Source: a bacterium (GTDB taxonomy: Bacteria > Fidelibacterota > Marinisomatia > Marinisomatales > JAHJCW01). From it: a stretch of DNA of 18,270 nt. Position 1 is the first letter of the stretch, and each line of letters starts with the position of its first letter. Positions 1 to 6,972 of the stretch are shown here, one piece after another. Below the pieces are notes generated by a model. The model saw only the letters and a list, made by a program, of their open reading frames with translations. It was not told the origin of the DNA and made no database searches. The translations under genes and the position numbers were made by a program. The stretch lies in the NCBI GenBank assembly GCA_018812885.1, contig JAHJCW010000095.1, positions 1 through 18,270 on the forward strand, read 5' to 3'.

Positions 1-106
1 GTTGCCGTAATTGGCACTTATTGTTTTCCCAAGAATATTCAATTCCGTCTTGGCGGAACGCATGCCATTAATCAACGTCTTTATCCCGTCGAAACCGGTC
101 GCCCCC
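1..106 (-). ncRNA. ssrA: tmRNA (SsrA), 5' part, cut by window edge
   Basis: Read on the minus strand, the RNA begins GGGGGCGACCGG followed by TTTCGACGGG, the conserved 5' tRNA-like half of tmRNA (compare GGGGCTGA...TTCGACGGG in E. coli). Further along is AATAAGTGCC, matching the resume region, where trans-translation restarts on an Ala codon. The tag then reads GCC AAT TAC GGC AAC (Ala-Asn-Tyr-Gly-Asn) before the window ends. tmRNA rescues ribosomes stalled on non-stop mRNAs together with SmpB and tags the product for degradation. The rest of the tag, the pseudoknots and the 3' tRNA-like half lie outside. A possible -10 (TATAGT on the minus strand, plus positions 117-122) sits just upstream of the mature 5' end. 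The family call is strong; the exact 5' end is inferred. Confidence 0.9.
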
Positions 107-145
107 TTTTCAAATAACTATAAAATTTACTGCAAGTTCCACAAT

Positions 146-183
146 AAAAGAAGGCTCCGAACGCCAACCCGGAGCCTTCTTTT
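146..183. terminator. strong bidirectional intrinsic terminator
   Basis: A perfect 14-bp inverted repeat, AAAAGAAGGCTCCG (146-159) with CGGAGCCTTCTTTT (170-183), encloses a 10-nt loop. It has A/T tracts on both sides, so it can terminate transcription in either direction. It lies just upstream of the minus-strand tmRNA. It probably insulates that gene from minus-strand transcription, or ends a plus-strand transcript entering from the left. Confidence 0.75.
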
Positions 184-429
184 CGCTCGTTTATGACATA
201 GAACCAACATTTTCACTTGCCAACCTCCTAGTGTATAATTTTGTTATCTAATCAAATTTTAACTCTAGGGGTATATGAAAGATACAAGATGTTAAAATTA
301 CGGAGCAACATATAAAGTAAATATTTTATAATATTTTTCGGTTTTAAGTCGAATTATTACATTCATTGTTCCTAATTTTGCAACCCTAATGCACTAGTAT
401 CATCTTGTTTTGTTTGAGGAAAATTAATT
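184..429. other. intergenic region between terminator and tRNA-Lys
   Basis: This AT-rich stretch of 246 bp has no convincing ORF. It must hold the tRNA-Lys(CTT) promoter, but I find no clear -35/-10 pair. No repeat or RNA family is recognised. Confidence 0.5.
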
Positions 430-502
<73 letters not shown>

Positions 503-551
503 CATATTTCCACATCGATGATTGAGCAGTCTCGCAAATGCGGGATTGGAT

Positions 552-572
552 CAGGGCTCGAATACTGCCCTG
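552..572. other. short hairpin between tRNA-Lys and rlmB
   Basis: CAGGGC (552-557) and GCCCTG (567-572) form a 6-bp stem with a 9-nt loop, 8 bases before the rlmB stop. On the plus strand TCGTACTTTAATT follows, a weak tail, so it may end the tRNA transcript. There is no real T-tract for the minus-strand gene. Confidence 0.3.
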
Positions 573-579
573 TCGTACT

Positions 580-1344
580 TTAATTTATTATCTGTCTTAA
601 CCTTTCAAACAATACAACAGCCGTAGCTGCAGACACATTCAACGATTCCATTTCTCCTTGCATTGGTATGGTTGCTTGAAAATCACATGATTTTAAAACT
701 AGCGGTTTAATTCCCTGCCCTTCGCTACCAACTACGATTGCGATTTTTCCTTTATAATCAATTTGATCCCAAGGTTTTGCATCAATTCCATTTTCAACAG
801 CTATACTCCAAAAATCGTCCTTTTTTAACTGGCTCAAAGTCTGATTCAGATTTATTACAGAATATATAGTCATATTACAAAATGCCCCCTGACTCACTTG
901 TAAAACAGTATCGGTCATACCAACACTATTTCTTTCCGGGATAATTATACCATCAACACCGGCGCATTCAGCGGTGCGAATTATTTGTCCAAAGTTTTGC
1001 GGATCTGTAACATTATCAACAATCAGTAGACAATAATTTCCTTCAATCGCTTTAAACGATGCTAATGTTTTGACTATCTCCCCAGAGAATGATACACTTA
1101 TTCCTTGAGTTCTTTTATCTCCATATTTTCGGTGAAAAATATCAGGATTGAAATACTGTGTCTGTGAAATATGATTTTTCAGTAAATCTGTAATATTTGC
1201 ACTATTTGTAACCGAACTTTTTTCTAAAATATCAATTGTCTGAATTTGATATTTATCACTTTTTAATACAGATAAAACACCGTTTATCCCAAATATTTGG
1301 TGGATTTCATCTCTTATTTTCGGTTTGCTTCTACTCTTTTCCAT
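580..1344 (-). CDS. rlmB: RlmB-like 23S rRNA 2'-O-methyltransferase (SpoU/TrmH family)
   Basis: This 254-aa SPOUT methyltransferase probably methylates a ribose 2'-OH in 23S rRNA (Gm2251-type) with SAM. The N-terminal substrate-binding domain begins around IFGINGVLSVL. All three SpoU motifs are present: motif 1 around D114-P-x-N117-F-G with R123-T-A, motif 2 VVGSEGQGI, and motif 3 IPMQGEMESLNVS with N236. Together they form the trefoil-knot SAM site. I chose the ATG at 1344 because its product begins MEKSRSKPKI and matches the family length (E. coli RlmB is 243 aa). The frame opens further upstream only through a TTG inside a terminator hairpin. GGTGGT lies about 10 nt upstream. The gene follows the bactofilin-like gene on the same strand but is separated by a terminator, so it likely has its own promoter. 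A TrmH-type tRNA methylase is the alternative; the N-terminal domain favours RlmB. Confidence 0.85.
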   Translation of the reverse strand: MEKSRSKPKIRDEIHQIFGINGVLSVLKSDKYQIQTIDILEKSSVTNSANITDLLKNHISQTQYFNPDIFHRKYGDKRTQGISVSFSGEIVKTLASFKAIEGNYCLLIVDNVTDPQNFGQIIRTAECAGVDGIIIPERNSVGMTDTVLQVSQGAFCNMTIYSVINLNQTLSQLKKDDFWSIAVENGIDAKPWDQIDYKGKIAIVVGSEGQGIKPLVLKSCDFQATIPMQGEMESLNVSAATAVVLFERLRQIIN

Positions 1345-1384
1345 ATTAAAAATTACCACCAAAGTTGATTGACTATTAAATAAT

Positions 1385-1410
1385 AAAAAACCCCGCAAAA
1401 GCGGGGTTTT
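1385..1410 (-). terminator. intrinsic terminator after the bactofilin-like gene
   Basis: AAAACCCCGC (1387-1396), an AAAA loop, and GCGGGGTTTT (1401-1410) make a GC-rich stem with T-tracts on either strand. It sits 21 bp past the stop of the minus-strand bactofilin-like gene and upstream of the rlmB start, so it separates the two transcripts. Confidence 0.85.
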
Positions 1411-1431
1411 CTACGTCAATAATTGTTCAGT

Positions 1432-2325
1432 TTATTTCTTTTCAACTACCTTAATCAGCTCCGGCTCAATAATTAATTCATTTTTCTTCTTATTCCGTTT
1501 CGCTACCGCTATTATTACCGCACCAAATCCTATGATCAATGCAATTGCTTTAACTATGCAACCGAAGACAGGAATTAATCCAACTAACCATAAAATTAAT
1601 ACACCTAAAATTGCTGATAATACAACTGATGGATTATCATTTTTTAATGACCTTAATAATTTCTTGCCAATCATAATCGCTACAGCGATGTAGCCTATTA
1701 ACGTCGCAAGGAAAACAGCTAAAATTTCAAGCGGAATTAAGGCTATTCCGATAATAGATATCGCCAGCATCACCGCCAAAGGAACAATTAGAATTACTCC
1801 CAGCATTCCCCAAAGAAACATCATTATAGGTTCATTTTTAATGTAAGATGCCACCGTACCTAGTTCGGCTGGGATCAATACTGCCAACAGAAGTACCAAT
1901 GCAATTAGTCCTATTAGCGGAATAAACTTTAGACCCATCGGTATTCCCGGTATCCCTCGATGTCCACCAAAAAAGTGCTTACCTTCAAAAATGTTTTTAA
2001 AATCAAAGGAACCAACATCAACTGTTGTTCCATAAACTATCGAGCCTTCTGACTCTTCGATAGTACCACCTACAGTTACTGCGTCTCCATGGATAATTGC
2101 TTCTTCTCCAAGATGAACCGAGCCACCAACTGCTACAGCATCACCATCCACGATTCCATCTACAAATACACTGCCTCCAACTGCAACCGCATCGTCGACA
2201 CGCATATCTTTTTCGATATGTACATCACTACCTATTTTAACAATTGAGCGGTCGCTAGCAATCACATCACTTGTTAGTCCAATAAATAGAACTATTGATA
2301 AAATTAATTGTATATATTTCTTCAT
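1432..2325 (-). CDS. secreted bactofilin-like repeat protein with membrane-spanning C-terminal half
   Basis: This 297-aa protein has a clear signal peptide (MKKYIQLILSIVLFIGLTS, likely cleaved near the IAS at 22-24). A short beta-solenoid-like repeat follows: DAVAVGGSV at 45-53, DAVAVGGSV at 62-70 and DAVTVGGTI at 81-89, each followed by a G-D or V.G turn. The pattern resembles the polymer-forming repeats of bactofilins. After a Gly-rich linker (FFGGHRGIPGIPMG) come about five hydrophobic segments between residues 130 and 280, ending in a Lys-rich tail. Bactofilins are usually cytoplasmic, whereas here the repeat domain should lie outside the membrane. AGAGGT lies a few bases upstream of the ATG. 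A terminator follows, so it is probably monocistronic. Function is unknown; an envelope scaffold or sensor is only an inference. Confidence 0.7.
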   Translation of the reverse strand: MKKYIQLILSIVLFIGLTSDVIASDRSIVKIGSDVHIEKDMRVDDAVAVGGSVFVDGIVDGDAVAVGGSVHLGEEAIIHGDAVTVGGTIEESEGSIVYGTTVDVGSFDFKNIFEGKHFFGGHRGIPGIPMGLKFIPLIGLIALVLLLAVLIPAELGTVASYIKNEPIMMFLWGMLGVILIVPLAVMLAISIIGIALIPLEILAVFLATLIGYIAVAIMIGKKLLRSLKNDNPSVVLSAILGVLILWLVGLIPVFGCIVKAIALIIGFGAVIIAVAKRNKKKNELIIEPELIKVVEKK

Positions 2326-2461
2326 TTTTTACCTCTTTTAATAATTAAATCATTTTTATAAACCACAATTTAGACAAACTTAACATTATTTGGTTGTCAA
2401 AATTTTAATCATTGTTAAATATAGATATTGTAATTTAATATAAATTATATGGAATAGTTAT
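2326..2461. promoter_or_regulatory. divergent promoter region, bactofilin-like gene / queF
   Basis: A 136-bp AT-rich gap between divergent start codons must carry both promoters. For queF a weak candidate is TTGTCA (2394-2399), a 16-nt spacer and TAAATA (2416-2421). For the minus-strand gene, TTAAGT, 17 nt and TATAAA can be read. Both are guesses from pattern only. Confidence 0.3.
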
Positions 2462-2851
2462 ATGCCAAAAGCTGAAGGTAAAAGATTTGATTTTTTAACC
2501 GAAGATACGATTTGTCCGGATTATCTCGAAACTTTCGATTTCGATAGTCCTGAACAATATATTCTTGCCGAAACAGATGAATTCAGTGCTGTTTGTCCTT
2601 TTAGCGGGCTACCCGATTATGCCTATTTAAAAATCGAATATTATCCTACGGGAGGAAAATGTATCGAACTTAAAAGTCTGAAGTACTATATCATTAGTTA
2701 TAGAAATGTCGGTATTTATCAGGAAGCTGCTACAAAAAGAATTTATGAAGATTTGAGAAATATACTAAACACAGAAAAATTAAAAGTGACAACCACTTAT
2801 AACACACGCGGTGGATTTGATACTACTTGTGCCGAAGGTCATTTGAAGTAG
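2462..2851 (+). CDS. queF: NADPH-dependent 7-cyano-7-deazaguanine reductase QueF (short type)
   Basis: QueF reduces preQ0 to preQ1 with NADPH, the last free-base step before insertion into tRNA on the way to queuosine. The 129-aa protein carries the catalytic pair Cys45 and Asp52 in CPFSGLPDYA, with the same 7-residue spacing as in B. subtilis QueF (Cys55/Asp62). The E-L-K-S-L-K motif (69-74) corresponds to the family ESKSLK signature. SYRNVGIYQE follows, and TYNTRGGFDTTC sits near the C terminus. It is shorter than the 165-aa B. subtilis enzyme, lacking N- and C-terminal extensions, but the core is complete. The ATG is preceded by AT-rich sequence with no good Shine-Dalgarno site. No queC, queD or queE neighbour is in the window. 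Residue E97-type substrate contacts cannot be verified by eye. Confidence 0.9.
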   Translation: MPKAEGKRFDFLTEDTICPDYLETFDFDSPEQYILAETDEFSAVCPFSGLPDYAYLKIEYYPTGGKCIELKSLKYYIISYRNVGIYQEAATKRIYEDLRNILNTEKLKVTTTYNTRGGFDTTCAEGHLK

Positions 2852-2932
2852 CAAAACGTTGATTTCACTGTTTCCAAGTTATTAAAAGAAATGTAAATTG
2901 CGCCCCGATTGTAGCGAAATACTTGACAATTT

Positions 2933-2960
2933 GACTCCGTAGCTTCCCGATAAATCGGGA
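2933..2960. repeat. partial copy of tRNA 5' end plus perfect palindrome
   Basis: GACTCCGTAGCT (2933-2944; 13 nt if the preceding T is counted) is identical to the first bases of the tRNA-Lys(TTT) gene 91 bp downstream. It runs directly into TCCCGAT-AA-ATCGGGA (2945-2960), a perfect 7-bp inverted repeat. The remaining tRNA sequence is absent. It may be a remnant of a duplication or recombination at the tRNA 5' end, or a chance match. A TTGACA hexamer lies at 2923-2928, but no -10 is correctly spaced from it. Confidence 0.5.
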
Positions 2961-3023
2961 CAAGATTGTTTTCGGGTAATCTTATAAAATAGCTAATGAA
3001 GTTAAATTAATGATATATGACAT

Positions 3024-3096
3024 GACTCCGTAGCTCAGTTGGTAGAGCAGTGGCCTTTTAAGCCATTGGTCGTGCGTTCGAGTCGCACCGGAGTTA
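3024..3096 (+). tRNA. tRNA-Lys (anticodon TTT)
   Basis: This is a 73-nt cloverleaf. Acceptor GACTCCG pairs with CGGAGTT (G1 with T72 as wobble), leaving discriminator A. The D-arm is TAGCTCAGTTGGTAGAGCA, the anticodon stem GTGGC/GCCAT with loop CTTTTAA gives TTT, and the TΨC arm is CGTTCGAGTCGC. CCA is not encoded. It reads AAA and AAG. A37 next to a U36 is the t6A/ms2t6A position served by MtaB, whose gene is at 12574-13866. A -10-like TATAAAAT at 2983 lies about 40 nt upstream without a clear -35. Confidence 0.95.
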
Positions 3097-3105
3097 CTCA
3101 CAATT

Positions 3106-3140
3106 TCCCCTCTGAAATTTAGTTTTTCTGAGGGGATTTT
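3106..3140 (+). terminator. terminator of tRNA-Lys(TTT)
   Basis: TCCCCTC (3106-3112) pairs with GAGGGGA (3130-3136), followed by TTTTC. It begins 10 bases after the tRNA 3' end, the expected place for a factor-independent terminator of a single tRNA transcript. The loop is long (17 nt). Confidence 0.65.
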
Positions 3141-3269
3141 CAATTTCACAGAACGAGTGTATGGTATTATTATAAGCTAAATTAAAAATAATCAAATAAT
3201 ATCTTCGGAAATTTTTTATACATTTATTAAATAAACCCATTTATTAAAATAGTAATTTACAGTATATAT

Positions 3270-3818
3270 ATGTCGAATTTTAAATATATTAATTATCCTG
3301 AAATCGGGGATGTGCTTTTTGAAAAGAGCAAAAAAGCAAAGCGTGTTATTATCTCGTTTAAATCACCTTCAATTATAAGGGTCGCAGTTCCAAGGTTTAT
3401 TACACTTAGAAAAGCTGAATCTTGTGTATATCAAAAGTTAGATTGGATAAAAAAGCAACAAATCAAATATTCTAAAAAAGTCAATGCTGCGGGATTAACA
3501 AGTATGGTATCTACTGCAGAAAAGTTAAAACTTATAAATCGGGTTGAATATCTGGCGAATAAACATGGTTTTACTTATGGCAAGGTAACCCTAAGGAAAA
3601 TGAAAACAAGATGGGGTAGTTGCACACATCTTAACAATATTAGTTTAAATATCGGCTTAATTGCTTTAACAGACGAATTAATGGATTATGTGATTTTACA
3701 CGAACTAGTGCATACTAAAGTCAAGAATCACAGTAAAGAATTTTGGGATGAATTAGGCGGTATAATTTATAACCCTAAATCATTTAATAGAGAATTAAGA
3801 AAGAACTATGGATTGTAG
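3270..3818 (+). CDS. YgjP/DUF45-type zinc metallopeptidase domain protein
   Basis: This 182-aa protein has the architecture of the YgjP-like (DUF45, M48-related) family. A beta-rich N-terminal part (VIISFKSPSIIRVAVPRFIT) is followed by a helical linker. The conserved RWGSC motif lies at 114-118, then the zinc site HELVH at 144-148 with a third ligand His154 in KNHSKEFW. E145 should be the catalytic base. No signal peptide or membrane segment is visible, so it is likely cytoplasmic. Substrates of this family are not established; it is related to SprT and WLM proteases. The ATG follows a long AT-rich leader with no strong ribosome binding site. It stands alone between the tRNA terminator and the TPR gene. 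Confidence is high for the family and low for any specific role. Confidence 0.85.
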   Translation: MSNFKYINYPEIGDVLFEKSKKAKRVIISFKSPSIIRVAVPRFITLRKAESCVYQKLDWIKKQQIKYSKKVNAAGLTSMVSTAEKLKLINRVEYLANKHGFTYGKVTLRKMKTRWGSCTHLNNISLNIGLIALTDELMDYVILHELVHTKVKNHSKEFWDELGGIIYNPKSFNRELRKNYGL

Positions 3819-3857
3819 GAGATTTAGATTAATAAACTTTATTAAATTAATGATGTG

Positions 3858-3907
3858 TGGACGTTTATTTGTTGTCTATGACAACCATTCTTCATGAATA
3901 ACGTCTA
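3858..3907. other. compact structured element upstream of the TPR gene
   Basis: TGGACGTT (3858-3865) pairs with AACGTCTA (3900-3907). Inside it lies a perfect hairpin GTTGTC-TAT-GACAAC (3871-3885), then ATTC/GAAT (3887-3890 with 3896-3899). The fold resembles a small three-way junction. No T-tract follows, so it is not an ordinary terminator. It lies in the 137-bp gap between the DUF45 gene and the TPR lipoprotein gene. Function is unknown. Confidence 0.4.
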
Positions 3908-3955
3908 AAAATATTAATTAATACAACTATTATGAAATAAATAAAATATCAAGCT

Positions 3956-5416
3956 ATGAAATATTTAAAATTCTTTTTATTGTCACCTTTGATTTTTCTA
4001 GTTGTACTTACAACTTTCAGCTGTCAAAAAGAAAATACATCAAAAATTCCAATCACTACAAATTCCGAGGAAGCACGAGAGCATTTCAGAGAGGGCTTGT
4101 TATTGACAGAAAAATTGCGTGGACAGGAGGCTGTATATTTTTATTTGAAAGCTCTTGCTGAAGACAGTGAGTTTGCAATGGCATATTTACAAATGGCTCA
4201 GGTGCAGACAACACCAAAATTGACATTTAAATATCTTGCAAAGGCAAAATCGTTAATTAAAAATGTCTCCAAAGGCGAAAGATTATTAATTCTTGCTTAT
4301 GAAGCCGATATCAATAATGAGAGAGAAAAACAAAATAACTATTATGTAGAACTAATTGAAAAGTACCCTCGTGATGAATGGGCTCACAATTTATATGCAA
4401 ATTTTCTCTATAGTCTACAAAAATATAAAAAGGCGATTAAACATTACAAAATAGCACTAGATATCAATCCGGGCTTTTCACAACCTTATAATATGCTTGG
4501 TTATTCGTATCGGGAACTTGGAGATTATCGTGAAGCAGAAGCATATTTTAAAAAATATATAGACCTTATTAAGGACGATCCAAACCCTTACGACTCTTAT
4601 GCTGAATTATTGTTGAAAATGGGGAAATTTGAATTATCTATAGATTATTATCGCAAAGCGTTAGAAATTAAACCCGACTTCATTGCTTCAATTATTGGCA
4701 TTGCATCGAATTTAAATTTATTGGATAGACATGATGAAGCATGTCAAGAATTAGAACGTATTGAAACAATCACAACTAATCCCGGTGATCTAAAACGTAT
4801 GCATTATGCCAAAGCGGTAGCTAATGTAGATATCGGAAATTTTGAAAGAGCTATTAAGGAAATTAATGAAAATATATCGATTTCTGAGAGTATTGATGAT
4901 GATTTAGCAATAGGACAAGATTTAGTAAATATAGGTACTTTGTATTTGATGTATGGGAAATACGAAGATGCCTTAAAATACTATGAAAAATCAATGGAAT
5001 ATTTCGAAAGGTCTAATATATCTCAAGATTTGAAATATTATGTAAGAAGACAATTATTTGTCAATGCTGGTCATGTTGCCTATTTCAAAAAAGACATTGA
5101 TACATTAAAGAAATATAAAGACAAGTACCAATCATCTGCTCAAAAAACCATGAATCCGAATGAAATTAGAAACGTTCATGAACTCACGGGCCATATTAAT
5201 ATACTTGAAGAAAATTATGCTGACGCAATATATGAATACAAACAAGGCAACCAACATAATCCGATTATATTATATTTAATTGGAACAGCTTATGAAGAGT
5301 TAGGTGACGTCGATAAAGCTCGCGAAATATATGAATCAGTTGCTCATTTCAATTCATTAAATGATATGAATTTTGCTTATATTCGCAAAACCGCATTAGC
5401 AAAGTTAAATAACTAA
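3956..5416 (+). CDS. TPR-repeat lipoprotein
   Basis: This 486-aa protein starts with a lipoprotein-type signal: basic MKYLK, a hydrophobic core (FFLLSPLIFLVVLTT) and a lipobox ending FSC with Cys23 as the predicted lipidated residue. The rest is helical TPR repeats. They are clearest at about 38-75, 142-175 (ANFLYSLQKYKKAIKHYKIA), 176-210 (GYSYRELGDYREAEAYFKKY), 212-245 (YAELLLKMGKFELSIDYYRK), 320-350 (GTLYLMYGKYEDALKYYEKS) and 435-470 (GTAYEELGDVDKAREIYESV). TPRs mediate protein-protein contacts, so this is probably an envelope-anchored scaffold. No enzyme domain is seen. The ATG at 3956 gives the complete signal peptide; no Shine-Dalgarno site is evident. It is convergent with the M64 gene, with only 7 bp between the stops. 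The partner protein is unknown. Confidence 0.8.
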   Translation: MKYLKFFLLSPLIFLVVLTTFSCQKENTSKIPITTNSEEAREHFREGLLLTEKLRGQEAVYFYLKALAEDSEFAMAYLQMAQVQTTPKLTFKYLAKAKSLIKNVSKGERLLILAYEADINNEREKQNNYYVELIEKYPRDEWAHNLYANFLYSLQKYKKAIKHYKIALDINPGFSQPYNMLGYSYRELGDYREAEAYFKKYIDLIKDDPNPYDSYAELLLKMGKFELSIDYYRKALEIKPDFIASIIGIASNLNLLDRHDEACQELERIETITTNPGDLKRMHYAKAVANVDIGNFERAIKEINENISISESIDDDLAIGQDLVNIGTLYLMYGKYEDALKYYEKSMEYFERSNISQDLKYYVRRQLFVNAGHVAYFKKDIDTLKKYKDKYQSSAQKTMNPNEIRNVHELTGHINILEENYADAIYEYKQGNQHNPIILYLIGTAYEELGDVDKAREIYESVAHFNSLNDMNFAYIRKTALAKLNN

Positions 5417-5423
5417 GGTTAGT

Positions 5424-6830
5424 TTATTTCACATACCAATCAATCATTTTTTCGATTGCTTCTGAACAAACTTTGCAAAATTCACTCCGGTTACGCGAAA
5501 ACATAATACAATCTATCTCTGGGCGATATAATCCCTTAGCCAGATATCCACCGCCTTCAAAAGCGCCAACTTTTCCATAATATTTCTGTGATTTCAACAT
5601 CGGAATTGTTGATTGCTTTAATTCCTCAAAAAGAGATTCCAGTTTATCTACGTTGACGCCATCAGCTATCATTTGTTGGCGCTTTTGCTGATATACTACA
5701 GCAATCGAGTCATAGGCATTTTGTCCCCAAGGGGTTGGTATTGGTGTACCCTCTTCTACCAAATGTTTCCATTTCAGATTCTCAGGATCAAACAACGCTG
5801 TAACATTCGGTTCGTTCAGCTCATATTCCGGTAAAGAAACTTGGTATGCAACATCAGATGTATAATATTCATCTGCTAAACTTGCAAAGGAATGCCCGAA
5901 TTCGTGCACAAATACATAGTCTGCTTGACTTGATAATGACGATACTGTTGACCATAAATTATAAATCCCACCACCGCCGTATTTCGGATCATTAAAGATT
6001 ATCATCATTGCATCATAGGGTGCTTGTGCAGCAATCTCACGCAAGTTTTTATTGGCAAATGTTAGAACATATCTATCAGAATCAAAGGAATTGAAACGCA
6101 AGTCCAGTGCAGACTTCTTCCAAATATTCTGATGCGGATTACTAATGCCTATTTCTCTTGAAAATACATCAATCGCCCAGACATTAAAATCTGATTTACG
6201 GGATTTAAATGGCTCAGTATCAAACATTACACTAATTAAATGTTTAGCATCTTTCTTAAATTGTTTCATATCATCTTTACGATAACCTTCACCAAGAATT
6301 AAGATATCAACTTTCTTTTCCGCTAAACCGTTATTAAATATTCTCCACACTTTGTTATTATTCAATAGAGGTGAGCGGTTCACAAAACGACTCACCGGAT
6401 TGTGTTCGGTATCATAGATTGTAAAATAACTGCCATCCAGATTATGTTTTTTGAGAATCAACCTAAAAGGTTGTTTTGGTTCTGGGAATCGTTGTGATTC
6501 ATGAAAAGTACGCCAAACACCATCGGCGGCTTCGCCGGTAGTCTGCCATTCACCAAAAATGCTGGCAAAAGCGCAGGCGTAGATTACTTTATCTAACTCT
6601 AAATCAACTACTTCAAAGCGGTAAAGACCTAAATACATATCATCAATTAAGTTGGTCTTACTGCCTGGCCAGGCACCCTCCAAACGGAGTTCATCTAAGC
6701 TAACTCGTTCTGTATCGGCTACGCCGCTATGAAAATAATCAAACCGTAGTGTATTATCAGTGAAAAAATCAGTAAAGATTATATTTTGACAAAAACCAAT
6801 AGATAAAATAAACATTAAGATACGATACAT
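5424..6830 (-). CDS. secreted M64-family zinc metallopeptidase
   Basis: This 468-aa protein resembles the IgA-peptidase M64 family. A signal sequence (MYRILMFILSIGFCQNII) leads into the M64 N-terminal domain: DNTLRFDYFHSG, AWPGSKTNLIDDMYLG, FGEWQTTGEA. The catalytic domain has KVDILILGEGY and then VHEFGHSFASLADEYY. HEFGH is at 309-313 with E310 as the catalytic Glu, and D320/E321 follow. The C-terminal part holds CIMFSRNRSEFCKVCSEAI with paired cysteines. I chose the ATG at 6830 rather than the upstream in-frame TTG at 6899. It gives an intact signal peptide and has GGAG about 8 nt upstream. It is divergent from gcvP. Characterised relatives cleave immunoglobulin A, but most environmental homologues have unknown targets. 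Export to the periplasm or beyond is expected. Confidence 0.85.
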   Translation of the reverse strand: MYRILMFILSIGFCQNIIFTDFFTDNTLRFDYFHSGVADTERVSLDELRLEGAWPGSKTNLIDDMYLGLYRFEVVDLELDKVIYACAFASIFGEWQTTGEAADGVWRTFHESQRFPEPKQPFRLILKKHNLDGSYFTIYDTEHNPVSRFVNRSPLLNNNKVWRIFNNGLAEKKVDILILGEGYRKDDMKQFKKDAKHLISVMFDTEPFKSRKSDFNVWAIDVFSREIGISNPHQNIWKKSALDLRFNSFDSDRYVLTFANKNLREIAAQAPYDAMMIIFNDPKYGGGGIYNLWSTVSSLSSQADYVFVHEFGHSFASLADEYYTSDVAYQVSLPEYELNEPNVTALFDPENLKWKHLVEEGTPIPTPWGQNAYDSIAVVYQQKRQQMIADGVNVDKLESLFEELKQSTIPMLKSQKYYGKVGAFEGGGYLAKGLYRPEIDCIMFSRNRSEFCKVCSEAIEKMIDWYVK

Positions 6831-6972
6831 TATAAAATCTCCAATTTCAATTATTGTTTTGTATTCCGTTAAATCATTTAATCTTGTTTTCGCAAACAAA
6901 AAAGAGGTTCTAAATTCAGGCTTAATTTTACAGAATAAAAATACAATTCACCCAAATTAAAAAGATATTTCT
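6831..6972. promoter_or_regulatory. divergent promoter region, M64 peptidase / gcvP
   Basis: A 142-bp gap lies between divergent starts. It contains TTGTTT-TCGC-AAACAA (6884-6899), a small perfect hairpin. No glycine riboswitch is recognisable upstream of gcvP, and no convincing promoter pair was found. Confidence 0.35.

Noticed and set aside
11..196. Plus-strand 61-aa ORF at the left edge
   Set aside because: It runs antisense across the tmRNA and through the terminator hairpin; no protein-like features.
1345..1398. Upstream TTG start extending RlmB by 18 residues
   Set aside because: The TTG lies within a terminator hairpin and the extra residues do not look like the family; the ATG at 1344 fits better.
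6831..6899. Upstream TTG start extending the M64 peptidase by 23 residues
   Set aside because: It would bury the signal peptide. The ATG at 6830 gives a proper signal sequence and has GGAG upstream.
6831..6972. Glycine riboswitch upstream of gcvP
   Set aside because: The gap is short and AT-rich with no tandem aptamer-like GC-rich stems; only a small TTGTTT/AAACAA hairpin is seen.
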